Assembly (NCBI GenBank): GCA_020248865.1 | Contig: JADCGS010000001.1 | Location: 372,001-436,000, forward strand | DNA: 64,000 bases | Source: Burkholderiales bacterium | GTDB taxonomy: Bacteria; Pseudomonadota; Gammaproteobacteria; Burkholderiales; Burkholderiaceae_F | Reading direction: 5' to 3' | Shown here: one piece after another, positions 42,001-50,598 of the stretch | Position numbering within the stretch: the first letter of the stretch is position 1 | How the letters are laid out: each line of letters opens with the position of its first letter | Notes under the pieces: model-generated | Seen by the model: only the letters and a program-made list of their open reading frames with translations | What the model was told of the DNA's origin: nothing | Database searches by the model: none | Made by a program: the position numbers and the translations under genes

Positions 42001-44304
42001 ATGGCGCTGCTGAAGTTCGGCGTTGGTCAGGCCGTCGCACGGCGCGAGGACGACGGGCTGCTGGCCGGGCGCGCGCAGTTCGTCGATGACGTGGCCTTCG
42101 GCGACGCGCTGCACATGGTGCTGGTGCGCTCGCCTCATCCGCACGCGCGGCTGGTGGCCATCGACGCGGCGGCCGCGCGCGCCACGCCCGGGGTGGTGGC
42201 GGTGTGGACCGGCGACGACCTGGCCGCCGCCGGCATCGGCGGCTTTGCCACCAGCCCGGCGCTCAAGGGCGTAGCGGCGCCGCCCTACCCGCCGCTGGCG
42301 CAGGCGGTGGTGCGCTACGTGGGCCAGCCGGTGGCGGCGGTGATCGCGCAGAGCCGCGCGCTGGCCGAGCGCGTGGCCGCCGAGGTATGGGTCGACTACG
42401 AGCCGCTGCCGGCGGTCACGCGGCTGACCGACGCGCTGGCCGCCACCGCCCCGCGCGTGTGGCCGCAGGCTGCGAGCAACATGGTCGCCAGCCAGCGCTT
42501 CGGTGACGCCGCCGCCACCGATGCCGCCTTCGCGCAGGCCGCGCACGTGAGCCGCATCGCCATCGACAACCAGCGCCTGGCGCCGGTGACGATGGAGCCG
42601 CGCGCCGGTGCTGCCGAGTTCGATGCCGGCAGCGGCCGTGTGATCGTCCACGCCAGCTCGCAGAACCCGGCCGGCTTCGCCCGCAACATTGCCGGCGTGC
42701 TGCAGATCGACGTGGCGCTGGTGCGCGTGAAGGTACACGCCGTCGGCGGCGGCTTCGGCATGAAGACCATGGTGCATCCGGAGGATGTGCTGGTCGCGCA
42801 TGCGGCGCGGCAGTTGCGGCGGACGGTGCGCTGGCGCGCCACCCGCAACGAGGAATTCCAGGCGGCCAGCCACGGCCGCGACCAGCGCGCCGAAGCCGAA
42901 CTGGCGCTGGCCGCCGACGGCCGCATCCTTGGCCTGCGGGTGCGGCTGTACGGCAACCTGGGCGCCTACGGCAGCGGTGCGGCGGCGGCGATCAACCTGA
43001 TGATCGGTCCCAAGGTGATCACCGGCGTGTATCACGTACCGACGCTGGACCTGCAGTCGCACGCGGTGGTCACGCACACCAACATCGTCGCCGCCTACCG
43101 CGGCGCCGGGCGGCCCGAGTCGATCTACCTGATCGAGCGGCTGATGGACCGCGCCGCCGCCGAGCTCGGGCTCGATGCCGCGCTGCTGCGGCGGCGCAAC
43201 CTGATCGCGCCCGAGGCGATGCCCTACCGCACGCCGATGGGCGAGACCTTCGACAGCGGCGACTTCCCGGGCCTGCTCGACAAGGCGCTGGCCGCCGCCG
43301 ACTGGTCCGGCTACGCGGCGCGCCACGCAGCCAGCCAGGCGCGCGGGCTGCGGCGCGGCCGCGCGGTGTCCACCTTCCTCGAGTGGACCGGAGCCATGTT
43401 CGAGGAGCGCCTGCGGGTCGAGGTCGGCACCGACGGCCGCGTGCGTGCCTTCACCGCGCTGCAGGCCATGGGCCAGGGCATCGAGACCAGCTTCGTGCAG
43501 ATCCTGGCCGAGGCGCTGCAGGTCGAGCCCGACCGGATCGAGGTCCTGCAGGGCGACAGCGACATCGGCCCCGGGCTGGGCAGCATGGGCAGCCGTTCGC
43601 TCTACATTGGCGGCTCGGCGCTGCTGACGGCCTCGCAGGAGGTCATCGAGCAGGGCAAGGTGCTGGCCGCGCGCGCGCTCGAGGTGCCGGCGGCCGACCT
43701 GGATTACGCGGCCGGCCGCTTTCGCGTCGCCGGCACCGACCTGGGCATCGACCTGGCCCAACTCGCTGCGCAACAGCCGCAGGGCGTGCTGCTGGCCGAC
43801 ACCACGCAGAAGGTAGCCGGACCGTCATGGCCCAATGGCGTGCACGTATGCGAAGTCGAGGTCGACCCCGACACCGGTGCGGTCACGATCGACCGCTACT
43901 GCACCTGCGACGACGTCGGCCGGGTGATCAACCCGATGATCGTCGCCGGCCAGGTGCACGGCGGCATCGCGCAGGCGATCGGCCAGGCCTTGATGGAACA
44001 GGTCGTGTACGACGCCGACAGCGGCCAGCTGCTGACCGGCTCGTTCATGGACTATGCGGTGCCGCGCGCGGCCGATCTGCCCGCCTTCGACACCCGCACC
44101 GACGAATCGCAGCCCTGCCGCATCAATCCGCTCGGCGCCAAGGGTGTCGGCGAACTGGGCACCGTGGGCGCCACACCGACCGTCATCAACGCCATCGTCG
44201 ATGCGCTGCGCCCCCTGGGGGTGACCGACCTGCCGATGCCCGCCACCGCCGAGCGCATCTGGCGGACGATCCGGCAGGCGCGCGAGCCCTGCACCGGACA
44301 GTAA
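42001..44304 (+). CDS. Molybdopterin-binding hydroxylase large subunit (form II CoxL-like)
   Basis: The 767-residue protein is the molybdenum-cofactor subunit of the xanthine oxidase/CO dehydrogenase family. It shows VHAVGGGFGMKTMVHPEDVL, the form II active-site loop AYRGAGRPES (form I CO dehydrogenase has AYxCSFR), MGQGIETSFVQILAEAL and the catalytic Glu in GAKGVGELG. The small 2Fe-2S subunit and FAD subunit are not encoded next to it, and no maturation genes are in the window. The substrate is unknown and true CO oxidation is unlikely from the loop. AGGA lies six bases before the ATG. It follows yggX by 7 bases. Confidence 0.9.
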   Translation: MALLKFGVGQAVARREDDGLLAGRAQFVDDVAFGDALHMVLVRSPHPHARLVAIDAAAARATPGVVAVWTGDDLAAAGIGGFATSPALKGVAAPPYPPLAQAVVRYVGQPVAAVIAQSRALAERVAAEVWVDYEPLPAVTRLTDALAATAPRVWPQAASNMVASQRFGDAAATDAAFAQAAHVSRIAIDNQRLAPVTMEPRAGAAEFDAGSGRVIVHASSQNPAGFARNIAGVLQIDVALVRVKVHAVGGGFGMKTMVHPEDVLVAHAARQLRRTVRWRATRNEEFQAASHGRDQRAEAELALAADGRILGLRVRLYGNLGAYGSGAAAAINLMIGPKVITGVYHVPTLDLQSHAVVTHTNIVAAYRGAGRPESIYLIERLMDRAAAELGLDAALLRRRNLIAPEAMPYRTPMGETFDSGDFPGLLDKALAAADWSGYAARHAASQARGLRRGRAVSTFLEWTGAMFEERLRVEVGTDGRVRAFTALQAMGQGIETSFVQILAEALQVEPDRIEVLQGDSDIGPGLGSMGSRSLYIGGSALLTASQEVIEQGKVLAARALEVPAADLDYAAGRFRVAGTDLGIDLAQLAAQQPQGVLLADTTQKVAGPSWPNGVHVCEVEVDPDTGAVTIDRYCTCDDVGRVINPMIVAGQVHGGIAQAIGQALMEQVVYDADSGQLLTGSFMDYAVPRAADLPAFDTRTDESQPCRINPLGAKGVGELGTVGATPTVINAIVDALRPLGVTDLPMPATAERIWRTIRQAREPCTGQ

Positions 44305-44335
44305 GTTAGGTCCCTGCGCCACCCACCGACCCCGG

Positions 44336-45058
44336 TCAGCGCGCCGCGCGCTCGGCCTGCCACAGCAGCGCGTCGTCGAACGGCGACCACAGGGCGGTGC
44401 GCACCCCGGCCTGCGACAGGCCGCGCCGCACCCACTCGTTGCTCGTCAGCACGGGACTGTAGTGGCCGGTGCCCTCGAAGAAGGCGTCGGTCGCAAAGTA
44501 GCCGGGATGGTCGATGCGCCGCGGCCGGCCCTGCGCATCGTGCACGAAGCCCGCGCGCACGTAGGCCACCAGGTCGAGGTACTGGTTCGCGCTCAGCCAC
44601 AGCCAGCGGCCGGCGTAGTCCTCCGGGCGGCGCAGGTATTCGACGCGCATGGCCGCCGGGCCCTGCCCGGTCAGCGCGTGCCAGGCCACGGCTGGCCGCA
44701 GGTCGGCCCAGGTGGGCGTGCTCAGGTAGAAGCCGCGGTCGCCCCAGCCGAAGGCGATCCAGTCGAGCGAGCCGACCATCGGCACGCGGGCCAGGTCGAC
44801 GATCGCGGCGCGCGGGAACTCGGCCGACCACGCATGCGGACGCAGCGCCGGCAGCACCAGGTCGGCGTGCACGCCGTTGGTCCGCAGGTAAACGGGCACG
44901 CCGCCCTGCTCCTCGGGTACGGGCCGGAACTGGGAATTGACCGGCAGCAGGCCGGCCAGCAGCGCCACAGCCAGGTACAGCAGCAGCGGCCCGAGCAGGA
45001 GCAGCCCCAGCCACCCCAGCACCCGGCGCCCGACGGCGCGCGCTGGCCGCTGCGCCAC
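44336..45058 (-). CDS. DUF2459 (TIGR02117) family protein
   Basis: The 240-residue protein has an N-terminal membrane helix (LLLLGPLLLYLAVALLAGLL), then the TIGR02117/DUF2459 motifs TNGVHADLVLP, FGWGDRGFYLSTPTWADL, LTSNEWVRRGLSQAGV and a terminal WSPFDDALLW. The function is unknown. The start is a GTG 11 bases after the rpiA stop, so it is probably co-transcribed with rpiA. Longer frames from 45145 overlap rpiA and are rejected. It is convergent with the molybdopterin gene, 31 bases apart. Confidence 0.82.
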   Translation of the reverse strand: MAQRPARAVGRRVLGWLGLLLLGPLLLYLAVALLAGLLPVNSQFRPVPEEQGGVPVYLRTNGVHADLVLPALRPHAWSAEFPRAAIVDLARVPMVGSLDWIAFGWGDRGFYLSTPTWADLRPAVAWHALTGQGPAAMRVEYLRRPEDYAGRWLWLSANQYLDLVAYVRAGFVHDAQGRPRRIDHPGYFATDAFFEGTGHYSPVLTSNEWVRRGLSQAGVRTALWSPFDDALLWQAERAAR

Positions 45059-45068
45059 CGCACCACCG

Positions 45069-45740
45069 CTAGCGCGGCACCCGGAACGACTCCTGCACAC
45101 CCTGCGCTGTGCCCAGCAGCAGCACGTCGGCGCGCCGCGCGGCAAACAGGCCGTTGGTCACCACACCCACGATTTGGTTGATGCGCGCCTCGGTCCCCGC
45201 CGGGTCGGTGATGGCGAGACCGTACACGTCGAGGATGTGGTTGCCGTTATCGGTGACCACGCCCTGGCGCCAGCGCGGCTGCCCGCCGAGCCGCGCCAGC
45301 TCGCGCGTGACGTAGGCGCGCGCCATCGGGATGACCTCGACCGGCAGCGGAAAGCGCCCCAGCACCTCGACCCGCTTGCTGGCGTCGGCGATGCAGACGA
45401 AGCTGCGCGCCACCGCCGCCACGACCTTCTCGCGCGTCAGCGCCGCACCGCCGCCCTTGATCATGCAGAACGCGGGGTCGATCTCGTCGGCGCCATCGAT
45501 GTAGACCGGAATGTCGTCGACCTCGTTGAGGTCGAGCATCGCGATGCCCGCGGCCTGCAGGCGCGCGGCGCTGCGCTCGGAACTGGACACCGCGCCGGCC
45601 AGCGGCACGCCGGCGGCGGCCAGTGCGTCGATGAACCGGTCGACGGTCGAGCCCGTGCCCACGCCGAGGATGCGCCCGGGCACAACATGCCGCACGGCGG
45701 CCTGCGCGACGGCGCGCTTCAGATCGTCCTGAGTGCTCAT
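45069..45740 (-). CDS. rpiA: Ribose-5-phosphate isomerase A
   Basis: The 223-residue enzyme interconverts ribose 5-phosphate and ribulose 5-phosphate in the pentose phosphate pathway. Motifs include [16 protein letters not shown] for the phosphate, [20 protein letters not shown] and [14 protein letters not shown] with the catalytic Glu/Lys region, and [13 protein letters not shown]. The start at 45740 gives [15 protein letters not shown]. It is followed by the DUF2459 gene on the same strand. Confidence 0.96.
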   Translation of the reverse strand: MSTQDDLKRAVAQAAVRHVVPGRILGVGTGSTVDRFIDALAAAGVPLAGAVSSSERSAARLQAAGIAMLDLNEVDDIPVYIDGADEIDPAFCMIKGGGAALTREKVVAAVARSFVCIADASKRVEVLGRFPLPVEVIPMARAYVTRELARLGGQPRWRQGVVTDNGNHILDVYGLAITDPAGTEARINQIVGVVTNGLFAARRADVLLLGTAQGVQESFRVPR

Positions 45741-45797
45741 GCGGGCAAGGAAAGCGGTTGCAGGTTGGCCGCCGATCATATCCGCGCGACCGTTCCG

Positions 45798-47192
45798 TCA
45801 GCGGCCGCGCGGCGGGTCGTCGATCCCTGGGAAGTCGTCGCGGTGGTCGCGGTGGTCGATGTCGTCGCGGTCGTCGCTGTCGGTCACACCCTGCGCCGCC
45901 GGCGCAGTGTCGGCAAACCAGACGCTGCGCGGCTGCCGCTCGTGCAGCGCGCGCATCGACGGATCGGCAAAGCGCGCCGGCCGCGGCCGCACGACGAGGT
46001 TGGTGGTGACCACGGCGGCGCTGTCGTCGGACTGGTCGACGATGAAGCCATGCCCGAGCGGCTTGTAGACCACGTTGCCATGCAACCGGAGGCCGCGCGT
46101 GCCGGTCGCCACCACGCCGCGCTGGTAGCTCTGGTGGATCACGCAGTCCGCCAGCAGGCTGCCGCGCGGATCGGGGTTCTGGAACCAGTGCACCGGGTAG
46201 CGGCCCGGGTAGTTCCACTGCCCCCCGCGCCGGAACTCCACCCCTACGAAGCAGCCGCGCGAGCCACCGGCCGGGTCGGTGCCCGGCGCACCCGGCGCAT
46301 GGCCGGCCACCATCACGTGCGCGCCGTAGCCGCCGCGCGTGGAGCGCATGTCGCCCTCGATCACGATGGAGCGCGACAACAGCACCACCTTGGCCACCGA
46401 GGTCGACCGCGCCCCGTGCGCGCGGGCATTGTGGCCCAGGTGCTTGTTCTGCACCGGCGCGTCGAGCGTCACGCGCAGGCCGTCGGTGGTGACCGAGAAC
46501 ACGCTGCGCTCCTCCAGCAGGGGCAGGTCGGCGCCGCCGGAGGCAATGGCGATGCGATCGCCCGGCGACCAGTCCACCGGCTCGTTCATGCGCAACACGA
46601 TGGCACCGGACACGACCGTGTCGCCCAGCGCAACCCAGCCGGGACGGCGCCGACCGAACAGCTCGATGGAGCCGCCGTCGACGGCCGCGAGGAACTGGCT
46701 GCCCAGGCCGTCGATCATGTCGCGATCCGCGCCGCCCGACAGCGTGAAGACCAGCCGGTGGACGAACGGTCGATCGACGTCGCCCGCCCGCAGGATGCCC
46801 GGGCCCGCGACGAGGATGCCGCGGGCGCGGACCGTGATGTGGCGCGGGGCGAACAACAGGGTGCCCATGACCTCGATCGCGCCCACGTCGACGTTCTGGT
46901 CGACCAGCAGGGTGCTCCCCGCAGGCACGCGCACGACATCATGCACCCGCGGCAGCGCGCCCCCCCAGGTGGCGGGGTCGGACCAGCGCACGGCATCGGT
47001 CGGCACCGGCGATGCCGGTGCCGGCGACACGATCGCTCCGCGCACCACCCGCGAGAACCCGACAACGCTCACGGCGACCCCGCTCCGAGGGACACCCGAC
47101 CCGTCCGATGGTGCGCCGGCCGGGCTAGGTTCATGACCTGATGCGATGAAGGCTAGCGCACTGGCGTGCGCGGTCAAGGTTGTGCAGCGCAC
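45798..47192 (-). CDS. G8 domain-containing beta-helix protein
   Basis: The 464-residue product has a G8 domain starting at WSDPATWGG (W70) and going through PAGSTLLVDQNVDVGAIEVMGTLLF, the pattern named for conserved glycines. A right-handed beta-helix-like region follows, with repeated DNA-derived strand pairs and HGFIVDQ near residue 395. This resembles the CEMIP/TMEM2-type architecture, which in animals binds or cuts hyaluronan; the bacterial function is unknown. The C-terminal tail is rich in Asp and His (DDRDDIDHRDHRDD). The start is uncertain: GTG at 47192 as listed, or GTG at 47072 (424 residues) overlapping the stop of a 21-codon frame. No clear signal peptide is seen. It lies 40 bases after lpdA. 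Confidence 0.75.
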   Translation of the reverse strand: MRCTTLTAHASALAFIASGHEPSPAGAPSDGSGVPRSGVAVSVVGFSRVVRGAIVSPAPASPVPTDAVRWSDPATWGGALPRVHDVVRVPAGSTLLVDQNVDVGAIEVMGTLLFAPRHITVRARGILVAGPGILRAGDVDRPFVHRLVFTLSGGADRDMIDGLGSQFLAAVDGGSIELFGRRRPGWVALGDTVVSGAIVLRMNEPVDWSPGDRIAIASGGADLPLLEERSVFSVTTDGLRVTLDAPVQNKHLGHNARAHGARSTSVAKVVLLSRSIVIEGDMRSTRGGYGAHVMVAGHAPGAPGTDPAGGSRGCFVGVEFRRGGQWNYPGRYPVHWFQNPDPRGSLLADCVIHQSYQRGVVATGTRGLRLHGNVVYKPLGHGFIVDQSDDSAAVVTTNLVVRPRPARFADPSMRALHERQPRSVWFADTAPAAQGVTDSDDRDDIDHRDHRDDFPGIDDPPRGR

Positions 47193-47232
47193 CGCGGCCG
47201 GCGCCGCTGCGGCACGGGAGTCCCTAGGCTGG

Positions 47233-49029
47233 CTAGCGGCGCGGCGGCGGCAGGTCGGTGCAATGACCCTCGGCCACCTCGGCGGCCATGCCCATCGACT
47301 CGCCGAGCGTGGGGTGCGGGTGGATGGTCTTGCCGATGTCCACCGCGTCGGCGCCCATCTCGATGGCCAGCGCGACTTCGCCGATTAGATCGCCGGCGTG
47401 GGTGCCGACGATGCCGCCGCCGACGATGCGGTGGCTGTCTTCGTCGAACAGCAGCTTGGTGAAGCCCTCGTCGCGACCGTTGGCGATGGCGCGGCCCGAC
47501 GCACTCCACGGGAACAGGCCCTTCCTGACCTTGCGGCCGGCCGTCTTGGCCTCGTCTTCCGTGAGCCCCACCCAGGCGATCTCCGGGTCGGTGTAGGCGA
47601 CCGAGGGGATCACCTTGGCGTCGAAGAACGACTTGCGGCCGACGGCGGCCTCGGCCGCCACATGGCCCTCGTGCACGGCCTTGTGGGCGAGCATCGGCTG
47701 GCCGACGATGTCGCCGATGGCGAAAATGTGCGGCACGTTGGTGCGCATCTGCCGGTCGACCGGGATGTAGCCGCGATCGTTGACGGCCACGCCGGCCTTG
47801 TCGGCGCCGATCTTGCGCCCGTTGGGGCTGCGCCCGACCGACTGCAGGATCAGGTCGTAGCGCTGAGCGTCGGCCGGCGCGCCCTCCCCCTCGAAGCGGG
47901 CCCACAGCCCGTCCGGCCGCGCTTCGACCGCCGTGGTGCGCGTGCGCAGCAGCACGCGGTCGAACCGCGGCGCATTGAACTTCTGCCACACCTTCACCAG
48001 ATCGCGGTCGGCGCCCAGCATCAGGCCGTCCATCACCTCGACCACGTCGACCCGCGCGCCCAGCGTCGAGTACACCGTGGCCATCTCCAGGCCGATGATG
48101 CCGCCGCCAATGACCAGCATCTTCCCGGGCACCTCGCGCAGTTGCAGCGCGCCGGTGGAATCGACGATGCGCGGATCGGCCGGCAGGAACGGCAGCCGTA
48201 CGGCGGCCGAGCCGGCCGCCACGATCGCGCTGCCGAAGCGGACCACCTTCCTCTCCCCCGTGGCCTGCTGGCCCCCACCGTCGGTCAGTTCCACCTGCAG
48301 GTGGTGCGGATCGAGAAAGCTGCCGTAGCCGCGCACCACCGTCACCTTGCGCATCCTGGCCATCTGCGCCAGGCCGCCGGTGAGCTTGCCCACCACCTTG
48401 TCCTTGTGGGCGCGCAGCCTTGGGAGGTCGATCGACGGTGCGCCGAAGTCGATGCCCAGTTCGGCAAAGTGCTTCGCCTCGTCCATGACCGCGGCCACGT
48501 GCAGCAAGGCCTTCGACGGAATGCACCCGACGTTCAGGCACACACCGCCCAGCGAGGGATAGCGCTCGACCAGCACGACCTTCTTGCCGAGATCGGCCGC
48601 GCGGAACGCCGCCGAATAGCCGCCGGGGCCGGCGCCGAGCACCAGGATCTCGCAGTCGAGGTCGGCAGGGCCCGCGAAGCGACCTGCCTGGGGCGCCGCC
48701 GCTGGCGGCGCGCCCGGCGCGGCGGCCGGCTGCACCGGCGCCGCCGCCGCCGCCGGCGCGGGGGCAGCAGCGCGGCCGGCTGCGCTGGCCTCGGCGGCCT
48801 CCAGCGTCAGGATGACCGCGCCCTGCGACACCTTGTCACCGAGCTTGACCCGCAGCTCGCGCACGATCCCGGCGGCGGCGCTGGGGATCTCCATCGAAGC
48901 CTTGTCGCTCTCCACGGTGATCAGCGACTGCTCTTTCTGCACCGCGTCGCCGGGCTTGACGAGGATCTCGATGATCTCGACGTCCTTGAAGTCGCCGATA
49001 TCCGGAACCTGCACTTCGATGGTGGCCAT
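47233..49029 (-). CDS. lpdA: Dihydrolipoyl dehydrogenase with N-terminal lipoyl domain (E3)
   Basis: The 598-residue protein fuses a lipoyl domain (residues 1-80, lipoylation Lys K43 in [11 protein letters not shown]) and an Ala/Pro-rich linker to a flavoprotein E3. The E3 half has [20 protein letters not shown], the redox disulfide [15 protein letters not shown], the NAD fold [17 protein letters not shown], and the active-site His in HPHPTLGES. It reoxidises the dihydrolipoyl groups of pyruvate dehydrogenase. GGAG lies five bases before the ATG. It is the last gene of the aceE-aceF-lpdA operon on the minus strand. Confidence 0.97.
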   Translation of the reverse strand: MATIEVQVPDIGDFKDVEIIEILVKPGDAVQKEQSLITVESDKASMEIPSAAAGIVRELRVKLGDKVSQGAVILTLEAAEASAAGRAAAPAPAAAAAPVQPAAAPGAPPAAAPQAGRFAGPADLDCEILVLGAGPGGYSAAFRAADLGKKVVLVERYPSLGGVCLNVGCIPSKALLHVAAVMDEAKHFAELGIDFGAPSIDLPRLRAHKDKVVGKLTGGLAQMARMRKVTVVRGYGSFLDPHHLQVELTDGGGQQATGERKVVRFGSAIVAAGSAAVRLPFLPADPRIVDSTGALQLREVPGKMLVIGGGIIGLEMATVYSTLGARVDVVEVMDGLMLGADRDLVKVWQKFNAPRFDRVLLRTRTTAVEARPDGLWARFEGEGAPADAQRYDLILQSVGRSPNGRKIGADKAGVAVNDRGYIPVDRQMRTNVPHIFAIGDIVGQPMLAHKAVHEGHVAAEAAVGRKSFFDAKVIPSVAYTDPEIAWVGLTEDEAKTAGRKVRKGLFPWSASGRAIANGRDEGFTKLLFDEDSHRIVGGGIVGTHAGDLIGEVALAIEMGADAVDIGKTIHPHPTLGESMGMAAEVAEGHCTDLPPPRR

Positions 49030-49134
49030 GGTCACTCCGTGGAAGGCCGTTGGATGGAAATTCCGGCGCGGCGGCAGCGGCGGCCGGGTGGCGGCCAGGC
49101 GGCCGACCGCACTGGCCGACGCCGCCGGCCGCGG

Positions 49135-50514
49135 CTACAGCAGCACGCGCCGGAAGTCGCCGAGCAGCGCCGCCAGGTGGGCGTTGAAACGGGCCGCCGC
49201 GGCGCCGTCCACGACCCGGTGGTCCCAGGACAGCGACAGCGGCAGGATCAGGCGCGGCACGAACTGCTGGCCGTCCCACACCGGCTTGGTCGCCGCCCGG
49301 CACACGCCGAGGATCGCCACCTCCGGCGCGTTGATGATCGGCGTGAAGGCGGTGCCGCCAATGCCGCCGAGCGAACTGATGCTGAAGGTGCCGCCCTGCA
49401 TGTCGGCGGGGCCGAGCTTGCCGTCGCGCGCCCTGGCGGCCAGCGCCGCCGTCTCGGCCGCGATCTCGAAGATGCCCTTCTTGTCGGCGTCCTTGACGAC
49501 CGGCACCACGAGGCCGTTGGGCGTATCGGCAGCAAAACCGATGTGCCAGTAGTTCTTGCGGATGACCGCGTCACCCGTGGTCGCGTCGATCGACGCATTG
49601 AAGTCCGGGAACTTGCGGAGCGTGGCCACGCAGGCCTTGATCAGAAACGCGAGCATGGTCAGCTTGGCCGCGTCCTTGTTCTTCTCATTTTCCTTGTTTA
49701 CCTGGACGCGGAAGGCCTCCAGCTCGGTGACGTCGGCGTCCTCGTGGTTGGTGACGTGCGGAATGGTGACCCAGTTGCGGTGCAGGTTGGGACCGGACAG
49801 CTTCTTGATGCGCGACATCTCGACGCGCTCGATCGGCCCGAACTTGGCGAAATCGACCTGCGGCCACGGCAACAGGCCCGGCAGGCCGCCGCCCGCGGCT
49901 GCGGCGCCGGCGGCGGCTGGCCGGCCGCCGCCCGCCATGACGCCCTTGACGAAGCCGCGCACGTCGTCCTGCGTGATGCGGCCCTTCGGCCCGCTGCCGC
50001 GTACCTGGCCCAGGGCCACGCCCAGCTCGCGCGCGAACTTGCGCACCGAGGGCGAGGCGTGGGATCGGGCGGCGCCGTCATCGCCAACCGGCACCGGGCG
50101 ATCGGCCATCTCGGTGGCAAAGTCGGTCGAGGACGGCGAACCGGGCGCCGGTTGCGGTGCCGCGGCCAGCGGCGCGGGAGCCGGTACAGACGCGGCCACA
50201 GGCGCCGGCGCCGCAACCGGTGCAGAGGCCGGCGCCGGCGCCGGCGCCGCCGCGGCGGGTGCTGCCGCCGCCTCGCCGGCCTCGAGCATCAGGATCAGGC
50301 TGCCTTCGGCGACTTTGTCACCGACCTTGACGCGCAACTCCTTCACGGTACCGGCGGCCGACGACGGGATCTCCATCGACGCTTTGTCGCTCTCCACCGT
50401 GATGAGCGACTGTTCCCGGGCCACCGTATCGCCCGGGCGGACCAGCACCTCGATGACTTCGACCTCCTTGAAGTCGCCGATGTCCGGGACCTTGATCTGC
50501 ACCATGCTGCTCAT
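49135..50514 (-). CDS. aceF: Pyruvate dehydrogenase E2, dihydrolipoyllysine acetyltransferase
   Basis: The 459-residue core enzyme has one lipoyl domain (K44), an Ala/Pro linker (about residues 85-140), a peripheral subunit-binding domain (ASPSVRKFARELGVALGQVRGSG), and the catalytic domain with the DHRVVDGAAAARF motif (His and Asp). E. coli AceF has three lipoyl domains; this one has a single one. GAGGTG lies about five bases before the ATG at 50514. It lies between aceE and lpdA, 84 bases after aceE. Confidence 0.97.
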   Translation of the reverse strand: MSSMVQIKVPDIGDFKEVEVIEVLVRPGDTVAREQSLITVESDKASMEIPSSAAGTVKELRVKVGDKVAEGSLILMLEAGEAAAAPAAAAPAPAPASAPVAAPAPVAASVPAPAPLAAAPQPAPGSPSSTDFATEMADRPVPVGDDGAARSHASPSVRKFARELGVALGQVRGSGPKGRITQDDVRGFVKGVMAGGGRPAAAGAAAAGGGLPGLLPWPQVDFAKFGPIERVEMSRIKKLSGPNLHRNWVTIPHVTNHEDADVTELEAFRVQVNKENEKNKDAAKLTMLAFLIKACVATLRKFPDFNASIDATTGDAVIRKNYWHIGFAADTPNGLVVPVVKDADKKGIFEIAAETAALAARARDGKLGPADMQGGTFSISSLGGIGGTAFTPIINAPEVAILGVCRAATKPVWDGQQFVPRLILPLSLSWDHRVVDGAAAARFNAHLAALLGDFRRVLL

Positions 50515-50598
50515 CGTTCACCTCGTCTCTTGGTGCGGCGCGCCGCCGCGCTGCACGGGGCGGCACCTGCGCCGCCACTGTGTCTGTTGTCCCGGCGG

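Noticed and set aside
42001..44304. Aerobic CO dehydrogenase operon
   Set aside because: The loop is of form II type, and neither the small nor the medium subunit nor maturation genes are adjacent.
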